In this document: piece by piece, positions 16,841 through 24,080 of the stretch | How positions within the stretch are numbered: position 1 is the first letter of the stretch | Layout: the number at the start of each line of letters is the position of its first letter | Assembly (NCBI RefSeq): GCF_001895925.1 | Contig: NZ_MPPI01000007.1 | Span: forward strand, 100,409 to 164,408 | Direction of reading: 5' to 3' | DNA: 64,000 bases | Source: Phormidesmis priestleyi ULC007 | GTDB lineage: Bacteria > Cyanobacteriota > Cyanobacteriia > Leptolyngbyales > Leptolyngbyaceae | Notes under the pieces: generated by a model | Databases searched by the model: none | What the model saw: the letters and a program-made list of their open reading frames with translations, nothing else | Told to the model about the DNA's origin: nothing | Program-made: the position numbers and the translations under genes

Positions 16841-18592
16841 ATGCCGTTATTTTTGCAGCGATCTGGCACTTCTCAGACCGTGCAGCGAGATAACAGTTTG
16901 CCTCCGGTTCCTAATTTTCAGCTTACGCCCCCGTCACTACTGCAACCGCCTGATCCAGCTTCACGATATAGCCTGGGTTTAAATTATCATCTCGACCTAG
17001 ATCTGCCATCGAGCATCAAGCAAGACACTCAACAGATCTTAGATCCAGCCATTCTCAAGTTTCAACTGACGCAGCTTGATCTAGAAACTTTACCGACTTT
17101 CATTCCCAAACGCCTTGGTACGGAGGAAAAGTCTGCTGCGGTTCCTTCCGAGCAGCCAGCGACACCGCGATCGGCAACTGCTGGTGATCTCCTCAAAGCG
17201 GTTGTGGTTGAGCTTGACCCCACGCTGACGACTCTGAAAACTCGTGTCAGCGATCGTGCCGAGTCAGACTGGCGACACCTCAACCGAGGCGAAAAAGTTG
17301 GGGTGGTTAGCGCATTTACAGTCATAGGAGCCGGGGCGCTTGCGGGCATTGTGTCAGACCCCGAAGCTCGACGGCTCTCTCTCGGTCTACTCGATGGAAA
17401 AGTTTTGCCAGTGCCCAAGCTAAACTGGCTAAATCTGGAGATCAATACTCAGGGCAACAATTTGATGCTGGGATTGCACGTTGATGTCGGGCAACTGTTG
17501 CCGTCGATCGCAGAATTTCGCGCCTCTTCACCCAAAGCGATCAGGGTGCCGCAGCCAGCGTCAGTTCCGAATCAGCGCACCATCCAGCGCACCGCAAACG
17601 ACGCGACTGAGAGCGCCAATGGCTCGATCGGGCAGCGCATCCAGGCAGCGGGTGGAGGAGACACGTTAGAAACAGGCATTCAGCAACACTTGGAACAAAG
17701 TTTAGGAGCCGATCTGTCGAGTGTGCAGATTCATACCAACCGCGAAGCCGATCGCCTGTCTCGCTCTGTAAATGCGATCGCGTTTACGACAGGTCAAGAT
17801 ATCTTCTTTAGTGCTGGCAGCTATAACCCCCGATCGTCTGAGGGTCAGCAGTTGATCGCTCATGAAGTCGTGCATACCATGCAGCAAGCTAACGGAGCCG
17901 TCGCAGGTGCCCCAACCGCAGACGGCGTTTCGATTAGTGACCCTGGTGACTCATTTGAACAAGAAGCCGATCGCATTGCTCAACAAGTGATCACATCGAC
18001 CTCACCAAACTGGATCATTAATCAACCCTTGGTTCCGGTTTTGCCATCAAAAACATCGACAGCCCACCTTTCTAGAAAACCGCTGGCTCTATTTCAACCA
18101 AACGGCACCGAAAAGGATTGGTTTGCCAACGATATGAATCGGTGGGGAGCAGACATCGGAAAACTGTCCAGCACGACTAGCACCTTTGTAAAGGCGGCAA
18201 TCTTTAATACTCAAAACAACAACCCTGAAGAGTATGTGACGATCGCTGAAAGAAGTGCTTACTATGATGTGATCGATGCGTTAGCGGCGGAAGGTATCTT
18301 GCCCAAAAAAGTCAGATTTTTTGGTGCCGCCGCTAAAGTTACCAATCGCAATAGTGTCGGCAGCATCGAAGGGTTGGTGGGTTGGAGTCTGCATTCTAAG
18401 GAGGCACTTCAAATTCTCAAAGACGTGAACAAAATCCTATTTGACTCAAACATCAAAGTGATTAATCGACTGATGAGTCGAGGCAAGCCGACTGATCCTA
18501 AACAGCCTGACTCAACCGCAGCGCTATCACCGATGCAGTTTGACTCGATCGCGTTATCAATTAAGTTTGTCCATACTTTTATAGCCAAATAA
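16841..18592 (+). CDS. DUF4157 (eCIS core domain) protein, probably 5' frameshifted
   Basis: A 583-residue frame. Near residue 260-350 it has the DUF4157 domain: GGDTLETGIQQHLEQSLGAD, VQIHTNREADRLSRSVNAIA, FTTGQDIFFSAGSYNPRSSE and the zinc-like motif LIAHEVVHTMQQ, then SFEQEADRIAQQ. Such domains mark eCIS-linked effector or loading proteins. The last 160 residues (from about FQPNGTEKDWFANDMNRWGA) are unrelated and could be a cargo or toxin domain. The likely original start is ATG 16729 (MEPTIAQQPESVQQNQQ), which is in a different frame and meets a stop; an indel near 16815 would restore it. As it stands, translation would begin at 16841. Its stop lies at the breakpoint with the truncated histidine kinase. 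Confidence 0.72.
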   Translation: MPLFLQRSGTSQTVQRDNSLPPVPNFQLTPPSLLQPPDPASRYSLGLNYHLDLDLPSSIKQDTQQILDPAILKFQLTQLDLETLPTFIPKRLGTEEKSAAVPSEQPATPRSATAGDLLKAVVVELDPTLTTLKTRVSDRAESDWRHLNRGEKVGVVSAFTVIGAGALAGIVSDPEARRLSLGLLDGKVLPVPKLNWLNLEINTQGNNLMLGLHVDVGQLLPSIAEFRASSPKAIRVPQPASVPNQRTIQRTANDATESANGSIGQRIQAAGGGDTLETGIQQHLEQSLGADLSSVQIHTNREADRLSRSVNAIAFTTGQDIFFSAGSYNPRSSEGQQLIAHEVVHTMQQANGAVAGAPTADGVSISDPGDSFEQEADRIAQQVITSTSPNWIINQPLVPVLPSKTSTAHLSRKPLALFQPNGTEKDWFANDMNRWGADIGKLSSTTSTFVKAAIFNTQNNNPEEYVTIAERSAYYDVIDALAAEGILPKKVRFFGAAAKVTNRNSVGSIEGLVGWSLHSKEALQILKDVNKILFDSNIKVINRLMSRGKPTDPKQPDSTAALSPMQFDSIALSIKFVHTFIAK

Positions 18593-19126
18593 TTGCAGCG
18601 TGTCTTCAATGCCTTCCTGCACGTCGATCAGTTGTTGCACACCCTGGTCGAGATGCGAATAAGATTTCATAGACTGCACTAATTCAACGTCAGTTCGACG
18701 AGTTTTTTCGCTTCGTTCTCAGCGGCTTCTGCCCCCTAAATCCCCCAAAATTGGGGGACTTCAAGCCAAAATCTCCGGTTCAAAGTCCCCCAATTTTGGG
18801 GGATTTAGGGGGCTTCCCGAATTCATCATCGGAGCGAACCGCGTTTGTCGAACTCACGTTAATTCAGACATGCGTTTTGCGCCCCGCAGTCCGCTCGAAA
18901 TCATGCTCATAACCTCAAAAGACAGCGAGAGCCAACGTAACCCCAAATTGTGCATTTCGGTCGCATCATTGTGCCAAGGCGCGGTTAAACGGTCTAATGT
19001 TTCGACCTCAATGCCCGCTTCGGCTAAGGGTTCTGCTAGTTTCCAAGCATCTTCTACGCCATAGTCTTCGAGCCAGTCGCTGAGAGCATCTTCACGATCG
19101 CTAAGGTCGATCGCCTGACAACTCAT
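18591..19126 (-). pseudogene. Sensor histidine kinase fragment, split by a MITE and 3'-truncated
   Basis: The first part (MSCQAIDLSDREDALSDWLE to GLRGAKRMSEL) and, beyond the MITE, LVQSMKSYSHLDQGVQQLID and VQEGIEDTLQLFGYK together read as the region just before the ATPase domain of a cyanobacterial kinase of the cyclic-nucleotide-binding type. The MITE (18686-18861) adds a stop right after SEL. Taking out the MITE plus one GAATT copy gives an unbroken SELVQSMKSY. The kinase then ends abruptly at about 18591, where it meets the DUF4157 gene, so the catalytic domain is missing. It follows the UBP zinc-finger gene on the same strand, a common pairing. Confidence 0.7.
18686..18861. mobile_element. 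MITE family 1, copy 3 (176 bp, target duplication AATTC)
   Basis: Ends AACGTCAGTTCGACGAG and AACGTGAGTTCGAC (reverse strand), with the GCCCCCTAAATCCCCC core. Flanked by AATTC at 18681-18685 and 18862-18866. It lies inside the histidine-kinase fragment in an insertion that can be reversed on paper to restore the reading frame. Confidence 0.92.
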
Positions 19127-19150
19127 TGGATTTTCTAAGTAAATTTTCCA

Positions 19151-19408
19151 TTAGAGAAAGGTTTGATCGATATAGCACCACTTCCAGTCTTCTCCTGGCT
19201 CGATCGGCTGCACGATCGGATGAGTGGTGGCGTGAAAGTGCTTTGTGGCGTGTTTGTTTTTAGAAGAATCCCAGCAACCGACGTGTCCGCAACTTAGGCA
19301 CTCGCGTAGATAAACCCAGGTGTCGCCCATTGCGAGACATTCCTCGCATCCGGTTGCGCTCGGTGTCACGGCTTGAATCTAGTCGAGATGGCTGCAATGA
19401 GTACTCAT
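19151..19408 (-). pseudogene. UBP-type zinc-finger protein with early nonsense codon
   Basis: From ATG 19408 the frame reads MSTHCSHLD, then TAG at 19379-19381, then IQAVTPSATGCEECLAMGDT and CLSCGHVGCWDSSKNKHATK, HFHATTHPIVQPIEPGEDWK. The second part is a clear UBP zinc finger (ZnF-UBP), with paired Cys and His ligands. The position of the TAG normally holds Gln (HLDQIQ), so one C-to-T change explains it. Translation could restart at GTG 19369, but the first zinc ligands (C5, H7) would be lost. The downstream kinase gene is also broken, so the pair seems non-functional. Confidence 0.72.
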
Positions 19409-19454
19409 ATGGGTGAAGGTTAGTGAATAGGCAGCATTGATCTGTGAAAAAATA

Positions 19455-19491
19455 TGCAAAAAAGAAAATAGAGCGTATATGATCACGCTCT
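19455..19491 (-). terminator. Terminator downstream of the fasciclin gene
   Basis: Read on the minus strand, AGAGCGT and ACGCTCT form a 7-bp stem (19485-19491 with 19470-19476) followed by ATTTTCTTTTTT. It lies 35 bases after the fasciclin stop. Confidence 0.75.
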
Positions 19492-19525
19492 AAACTTAGC
19501 TACTCAGTAGCAATTGCAATTACCG

Positions 19526-19942
19526 TCAAAGACTGATTGATCCAGGCAATAAAACGGTGTCGATTACATGAATCACTCCATTCTCAGCTTCGACATCTGG
19601 AATTGTGACCGTTGCACCATTAATCTTGACGCTGCCACTAGAAGCGTTAATCTCAACATCCTCTCCTTCTGTGGTGGTTGCCTTGGTTAGTTTGACGACA
19701 TCTGCCGCCAGCACTTTTCCAGAAACAACGTGATATTCTAATATCTTTCTCAGCGTGGGCAGATCTTCTAACAACGATTCAACCGTTCCCGATGGCAATT
19801 TAGAAAACGCATCATCAGAGGGTGCAAAAACAGTGAACGGCCCAGGACTCTTAAGGGCAGTGTCAAGACCAGCCGCTGTGATGGCTGCGACCAGAGTGGT
19901 AAAGGTTCCCGCACTCATGGCAGTGTCAACAATGTCAGGCAT
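19526..19942 (-). CDS. Fasciclin (FAS1) domain protein
   Basis: A single FAS1 domain of 138 residues without a signal peptide. It starts MPDIVDTAMSAGTFTTLVAA and includes the two FAS1 boxes: GPFTVFAPSDDAFSKLPSG (H1 box region) and the second near NGVIHVIDTVLLP, with the central YHVVSGKV. FAS1 domains mediate adhesion or carbohydrate/protein contacts. The lack of a secretion signal suggests a cytoplasmic or unconventionally exported form, as is common for short cyanobacterial members. It is monocistronic. Confidence 0.9.
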   Translation of the reverse strand: MPDIVDTAMSAGTFTTLVAAITAAGLDTALKSPGPFTVFAPSDDAFSKLPSGTVESLLEDLPTLRKILEYHVVSGKVLAADVVKLTKATTTEGEDVEINASSGSVKINGATVTIPDVEAENGVIHVIDTVLLPGSISL

Positions 19943-20346
19943 AGATTTCTAGCAGTAATAATGGGTTTGAGTTTACGAGTGTCGTGAACTTCACTCAGTC
20001 TATACCTAAAGACAAACGCTATAATCTGTCGATCGAACGAAACCACGCAGCCGCTCACTCTATCCTTTGGGGTAGAACAGTAACCAATTTAACAATTTCA
20101 CGATTTGGGGTCTGTCAAGGTTAAATTGCATTCTCAACAATCCTGTTCCTGATCATAGAGTCGAGGAAGGTGACTCAACAAGGAACATTTGCTCGACTCG
20201 TCAACACTCTTAGACTCTTTGCCCAACTCATGACTCACCAGATTGTTTGAGGTAAGTAGTACTCTGTTCAAGAATTTAATCTTTCAAGTTTGATTGTTCG
20301 CAATACAATCGGAACAGGTAAGTATATGTTGAGGCAAAAAGAAGCA
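19943..20346. other. Intergenic region between divergent fasciclin and unknown gene
   Basis: About 400 bases holding the divergent promoters of the two neighbours. I see no RNA gene, repeat or clear operator. Confidence 0.4.
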
Positions 20347-21351
20347 ATGTCATATTCAATTTTGAGTGATGAAGCAAGACAACAGTTAGAACAAGAGCGA
20401 TCGCGCCTAAGCAACGATCGCGAGGCGATTATTCAAACCGCAGTTCAGCAAGCCACTGCCGCGATCGATTTCGCCCTGCAACAATTGAACTCGCTCTTAG
20501 GAGACGAGCCAATGAGCAACGGTCACGCCAACTATTTTCCAGAGTCGGAAGCCGTGGTGCAGCCAAAAGCCTCCACCGATCAGGCGGTCACTAAATCTAA
20601 AGGCAAGCGAGGACAACAAAAAGCAAAACTTTTTGATGGAAAAGTGCTTAGACCTGAGTTTGAAGGACTCTCTCCGATCGACGCAATGGTGCAAGTCATT
20701 CAACAGTCTCCTGAACAAGCGTTTGATGCAGAAACCGTGATTGATGCCGTCTACGACGATTTTGACGAAGCGGAATTACCCAAAGCAAAAAGAAGCGTGA
20801 AGATCACCTTAGTTCTGGGGGTGAAAAAAGGATTGTTGGAGAAGGTTCAAGATCATCCTCCTATGTTCAAAGCTTTGGCTGGAGCGGCTCAGGGGAACCA
20901 TCAAGCCCACAATACTGCTGAAGTCTCTGAAGTTGAACCCGATGAAGACGAACCTGCTGCTGCGACAGAGAAACCCAAGAAGGGATCAAAGGTCAAAGCC
21001 AAACCCAGAGCCAGATCAAAGGGAACGGCAAAACAGTCTGAGGCTCAATCGTTTGATGCCCAAAACCCCAAACGAGCATTTAGGGGTATGGAACCGCTTC
21101 AGGCAATGATCAACGTGACGGCAACCGACCCAGAACGATCGTTCTCAACCAATGACATCATTCGTGAAGTCTATGGTGAGTTTGAAGGAGCAGAGATGGC
21201 AAGGGCGATTAAGAGTGTGGCAGGCACACTGACTCGTGGGATGCGGCAAGGATTCTTGGAAAAAACGCACACCAATCCAGCTCAGTTTAAGTTCAAGACA
21301 TCGGGCGAAGAATCACGATCGGCGCAAGAGCAAGAATCCATCTCTGCCTGA
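20347..21351 (+). CDS. Unknown protein with duplicated helix-turn-helix-like domain
   Basis: A 334-residue protein; I do not recognise a named family. Residues 1-50 form a coiled coil (SDEARQQLEQERSRLSNDRE, then AVQQATAAIDFALQQLNSLL). Two similar domains of about 75 residues follow: FEGLSPIDAMVQVIQQSPEQ ... VKKGLLEKVQDHP and FRGMEPLQAMINVTATDPER ... MRQGFLEKTHTNP. Each looks like a winged helix with a final strand ending in FK. Between them lies an acidic patch and a basic Lys/Pro-rich linker (KPKKGSKVKAKPRARSKG), which resembles a DNA-binding tail. The start is uncertain: ATG 20347 gives the conserved-looking MSYSILSDEA; ATG 20326 would add seven residues and has AGGTAA upstream. Confidence 0.75.
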   Translation: MSYSILSDEARQQLEQERSRLSNDREAIIQTAVQQATAAIDFALQQLNSLLGDEPMSNGHANYFPESEAVVQPKASTDQAVTKSKGKRGQQKAKLFDGKVLRPEFEGLSPIDAMVQVIQQSPEQAFDAETVIDAVYDDFDEAELPKAKRSVKITLVLGVKKGLLEKVQDHPPMFKALAGAAQGNHQAHNTAEVSEVEPDEDEPAAATEKPKKGSKVKAKPRARSKGTAKQSEAQSFDAQNPKRAFRGMEPLQAMINVTATDPERSFSTNDIIREVYGEFEGAEMARAIKSVAGTLTRGMRQGFLEKTHTNPAQFKFKTSGEESRSAQEQESISA

Positions 21352-21416
21352 TTCAACCCGAATTTCCGTAGGGGCATGACGATCTATGCCCCTTTTATAT
21401 TTCTCGCAGTAATTTC

Positions 21417-22337
21417 ATGGTTGATCACGATCGCCTTTTCAAAGAACTACTCGCCACATTTTTTGTTGAGTTCCTGGATCTGTTCCTGCCAGAAATTGCC
21501 AACACCCTTGACCGAGACTCGATTCGGTTTTTGCCGCAGGAGTACTTCGGGGATCTGACATCTGGCGAGGACAAAATCATTGATCTACTGGTTGAGGTGA
21601 AGCAGTCCGGTGAGGATGTTGGGTTCCTCGTTCATGTTGAGGCTCAGTCTTACACACAATCAGACTTTGCTCGGCGGATGTTTTTCTACTTTTCACGCCT
21701 ATACCAAAAGTATGTGCAGAAGATCTATCCGATCGTCGTCTTCTCATTTAATGAACCGCTCAGAGCCGAACCGCAAACACACTCAATTGAATTTCCGGGT
21801 TTGAAGGTTCTAGAGTTCAATTTTGCTGCAATTCAACTAAATCGGTTAGACTGGCGAGACTTTCTCAATCAGCGCAGTCCAGTTGCAGCCGCCCTCATGG
21901 CAAAGATGCAAATTGCACCGGAAGACCGCCCAAAAGTTAAAGCAGAATGTTTGCGGATACTGGCAACGTTACAGCTAGATTCTGCCCGAACGCGCCTGAT
22001 TTCAGGATTTGTGGATACTTATCTCCGACTGAATGAGTCTGAGGAGCAGTTGTTTGCCGAAGAGATTGGTAAATTAGAAGCATTGGAGCAGGAGCGCGTT
22101 ATGGAAATCACGACGAGTTGGATGCAGCAAGGAATTGAGCAAGGAATTGAGCAAGGAATTGAGCAAGGAGAGCGATCGCTGATTCTTCGACAGTTGATAC
22201 GCCGGGTAGGGGAAGTGCCAGAGTCTTTGAAGACACAGGTCGAAGTGTTGCCGATCGCACAACTCGAACTGCTCGGAGAAGCCTTGCTCGATTTTTCTAG
22301 TGTGACAGACCTGGAGCTATGGCTGTCACATGTGTAG
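21417..22337 (+). CDS. Rpn-family PD-(D/E)XK nuclease with DUF4351-like tail
   Basis: A 306-residue protein of the recombination-promoting nuclease/putative transposase family. The nuclease core reads DHDRLFKELLATFFVEFLDL, GEDKIIDLLVEVKQSGEDVG and FLVHVEAQSYTQSDFARRMF; the D and E/Q residues of the last two strands fit the PD-(D/E)XK site. Near residue 238 there is GIEQGIEQGIEQ, coded by three perfect tandem copies of GGAATTGAGCAA (22131-22166). The C-terminal segment LILRQLIRRVGEVPESLKTQ is typical of DUF4351. These genes are often variable and mobile. It converges with dnaN. Confidence 0.85.
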   Translation: MVDHDRLFKELLATFFVEFLDLFLPEIANTLDRDSIRFLPQEYFGDLTSGEDKIIDLLVEVKQSGEDVGFLVHVEAQSYTQSDFARRMFFYFSRLYQKYVQKIYPIVVFSFNEPLRAEPQTHSIEFPGLKVLEFNFAAIQLNRLDWRDFLNQRSPVAAALMAKMQIAPEDRPKVKAECLRILATLQLDSARTRLISGFVDTYLRLNESEEQLFAEEIGKLEALEQERVMEITTSWMQQGIEQGIEQGIEQGERSLILRQLIRRVGEVPESLKTQVEVLPIAQLELLGEALLDFSSVTDLELWLSHV

Positions 22338-22364
22338 AAACATTGCAACAGCTTTAGCGTGAAA

Positions 22365-22422
22365 GCAGAACTTTTCCGAAGTGAATTGCCAGCATCAGCG
22401 CTCTGTCACGGAAAAGTTCTGC
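22365..22422. terminator. Long hairpin between convergent rpn and dnaN
   Basis: A perfect 14-bp inverted repeat GCAGAACTTTTCCG / CGGAAAAGTTCTGC (22365-22378 with 22409-22422), loop 30 bases. It lacks a good T-run on either side, so it may act as a bidirectional terminator or an mRNA end stabiliser. Confidence 0.5.
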
Positions 22423-22451
22423 TTCCATCAACAGTCGAACATCTACAAGGT

Positions 22452-23600
22452 TTAGTTACGAACCTGGACAGGCATCACCAGATAGGTCATCTTGATGCTG
22501 CCCAAAGGAGACAAGATTGCTGGACTTGTTGCCGTGTTTAGCTGCATTTGCACTTCAGTGGTGGCGATCGCTTTCAGTCCATCCACTAAATATTTGACGT
22601 TAAACGCCACCTCTAAACTGTCGCCCGAAATTTGGGCAGGCATTGTTTCGCGACCGCTGCCCACATCTTGAGCATCCACAGAGAGCGTTAGTTCTTGAGT
22701 TGAGTCATTTAAACTCATCTTGACAATGTTGTTTTTCTGGTCAGCCAGGACTGAGATCCGCTCTAAGGCACCCAAGAGCAAGCGACGATCGACCGTCATC
22801 TGATGCGAAAACTGTTTGGGAATCAGTTGCCGATAATTGGGATATTGCCCCTCTAGCAAGCGGCTAGTCAGACGTTGATCCGTCCACTCAAAGATGGCTT
22901 GCCCCTGGTCGAACTGCACCGCAACCGAGCTGCCCCCTTGCCCCAGCATTTTGATCAACTCCTGCAAAGCTTTTGCCGGAATCGTGACATTCAGCGCTGT
23001 CTCACTTTTAGAGCGATCGGGAGAGGCTTCTTCTTCGATCGTCTGCACCACTGATAAGCGGTGTCCGTCAGTTGCGGCAAACTCCAGTCCATCAGGCTGC
23101 AAGCTCAGGTGAACGCCCGTCAGCACTTGCTTTGTCTCATCTGCACTTGCGGCAAACAGCGAACCCCGCAAGCCATCAATCAAGGCTTCTGCGGATAAAG
23201 TCGCCAGTTCACCGTCTTCAATTACAGGCAACTCTGGAAACTCTTCAGCCCCCATGCCGCGCATTTGATAACGTCCTGAGGCGCAGGTGAGCGTTGTCAG
23301 CAGACCTGCATCGGCTTCGGTGCCGCTATCAAGCGTGATGTCTCCATCGGGCAGGCGAGAGACAATATCACTCAGCAGTTTAGCCGGGAGGGTCAGAGAG
23401 CCGCTCTCCTCCACCTGAGCCGGAAAACTGGTCTGAATGCCAAGGCTCAGATCAAACGCACTGAGGCTAACGCGTTGCGTTTTGGCATCGGCATTCAGCA
23501 GCACATTTGCCAAGACTGGATGAGTGGGACGCGACGAAACCGCACGACTGACTAATGAAAGGTGAGAATTGAGATTGTTTTGGGCGCAAACCAGTTTCAT
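22452..23600 (-). CDS. dnaN: DNA polymerase III subunit beta (sliding clamp)
   Basis: A 382-residue clamp made of three similar domains. It starts MKLVCAQNNLNSHLSLVSRA and has VSSRPTHPVLANVLLNADAK, LPDGDITLDSGTEADAGLLT, GVHLSLQPDGLEFAATDGHR and, at the C-terminus, MTYLVMPVQVRN, the usual MPMR-like end. It forms the ring that tethers replicative polymerase to DNA. It lies next to the putative origin and dnaA, both genes on the minus strand, the arrangement dnaA-origin-dnaN. A family 2 repeat end lies about 40 bases upstream. Confidence 0.97.
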   Translation of the reverse strand: MKLVCAQNNLNSHLSLVSRAVSSRPTHPVLANVLLNADAKTQRVSLSAFDLSLGIQTSFPAQVEESGSLTLPAKLLSDIVSRLPDGDITLDSGTEADAGLLTTLTCASGRYQMRGMGAEEFPELPVIEDGELATLSAEALIDGLRGSLFAASADETKQVLTGVHLSLQPDGLEFAATDGHRLSVVQTIEEEASPDRSKSETALNVTIPAKALQELIKMLGQGGSSVAVQFDQGQAIFEWTDQRLTSRLLEGQYPNYRQLIPKQFSHQMTVDRRLLLGALERISVLADQKNNIVKMSLNDSTQELTLSVDAQDVGSGRETMPAQISGDSLEVAFNVKYLVDGLKAIATTEVQMQLNTATSPAILSPLGSIKMTYLVMPVQVRN

Positions 23601-23636
23601 GGCAGTTGAGGGCTAAAAAAGGTGAAGGGAATCTTT

Positions 23637-23654
23637 GAGGATCGTGAATTAAAT
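23637..23654. repeat. Single family 2 repeat end upstream of dnaN
   Basis: AGGATCGTGAATTAAATT, the same terminal sequence as the elements at 307 and 37101, here without an obvious partner end. Confidence 0.4.
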
Positions 23655-23779
23655 TGTGGAGTTGCTCTGTAGGCGAATCTTGTTTGAGCATATTAGCACC
23701 CCTGTTTACAACGTGCCACTAGGCGTTAAAACCAGCATTTGCAAGGGGTTTGAGGGCTAAAGTAACTCAATTAAAATGC

Positions 23780-24000
23780 GGTCAGAGAAACTGTGGAAAC
23801 TGTGGAGAAAGCATCAGGATCACGGTCAGGAAAGATTTTGAAGTGGCGATCGTCTGTGGAAAACTTGTGGAAAAGATTCACTCAAACCACTATTGGTAGA
23901 GAAGGTTTTTAAGTTTTCCACTATCGGTAAGGAGTTTTCGACAGGTTTCCCACAAAGTTTTCCACAGAAAAGAGGAGTTTTTCCACAGGCGAGTCAGGAT
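23780..24000. promoter_or_regulatory. oriC: Putative chromosomal origin: DnaA box cluster
   Basis: In the 480-base gap between dnaN and dnaA there are four perfect copies of TTTTCCACA or its complement TGTGGAAAA (23855-23863, 23866-23874, 23958-23966, 23979-23987). Four near matches lie at 23792-23800, 23801-23809, 23914-23922 and 23946-23954. TTTTCCACA is the DnaA box used in cyanobacteria. The position next to dnaA and dnaN supports an origin. Whether it fires depends on the species, since some cyanobacteria do not need DnaA. Confidence 0.82.
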
Positions 24001-24080
24001 TCATTCTCTTAGATGAGGAAAATGAATCGGAGTTGACTCGATCGATGGGATTTGTTTAAGACCCCCTGTACTATCCGACC

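Noticed and set aside
23780..24000. The TGTGGAAAA cluster as a transcription-factor operator array
   Set aside because: The exact DnaA-box consensus and the dnaN-dnaA position make an origin much more likely.
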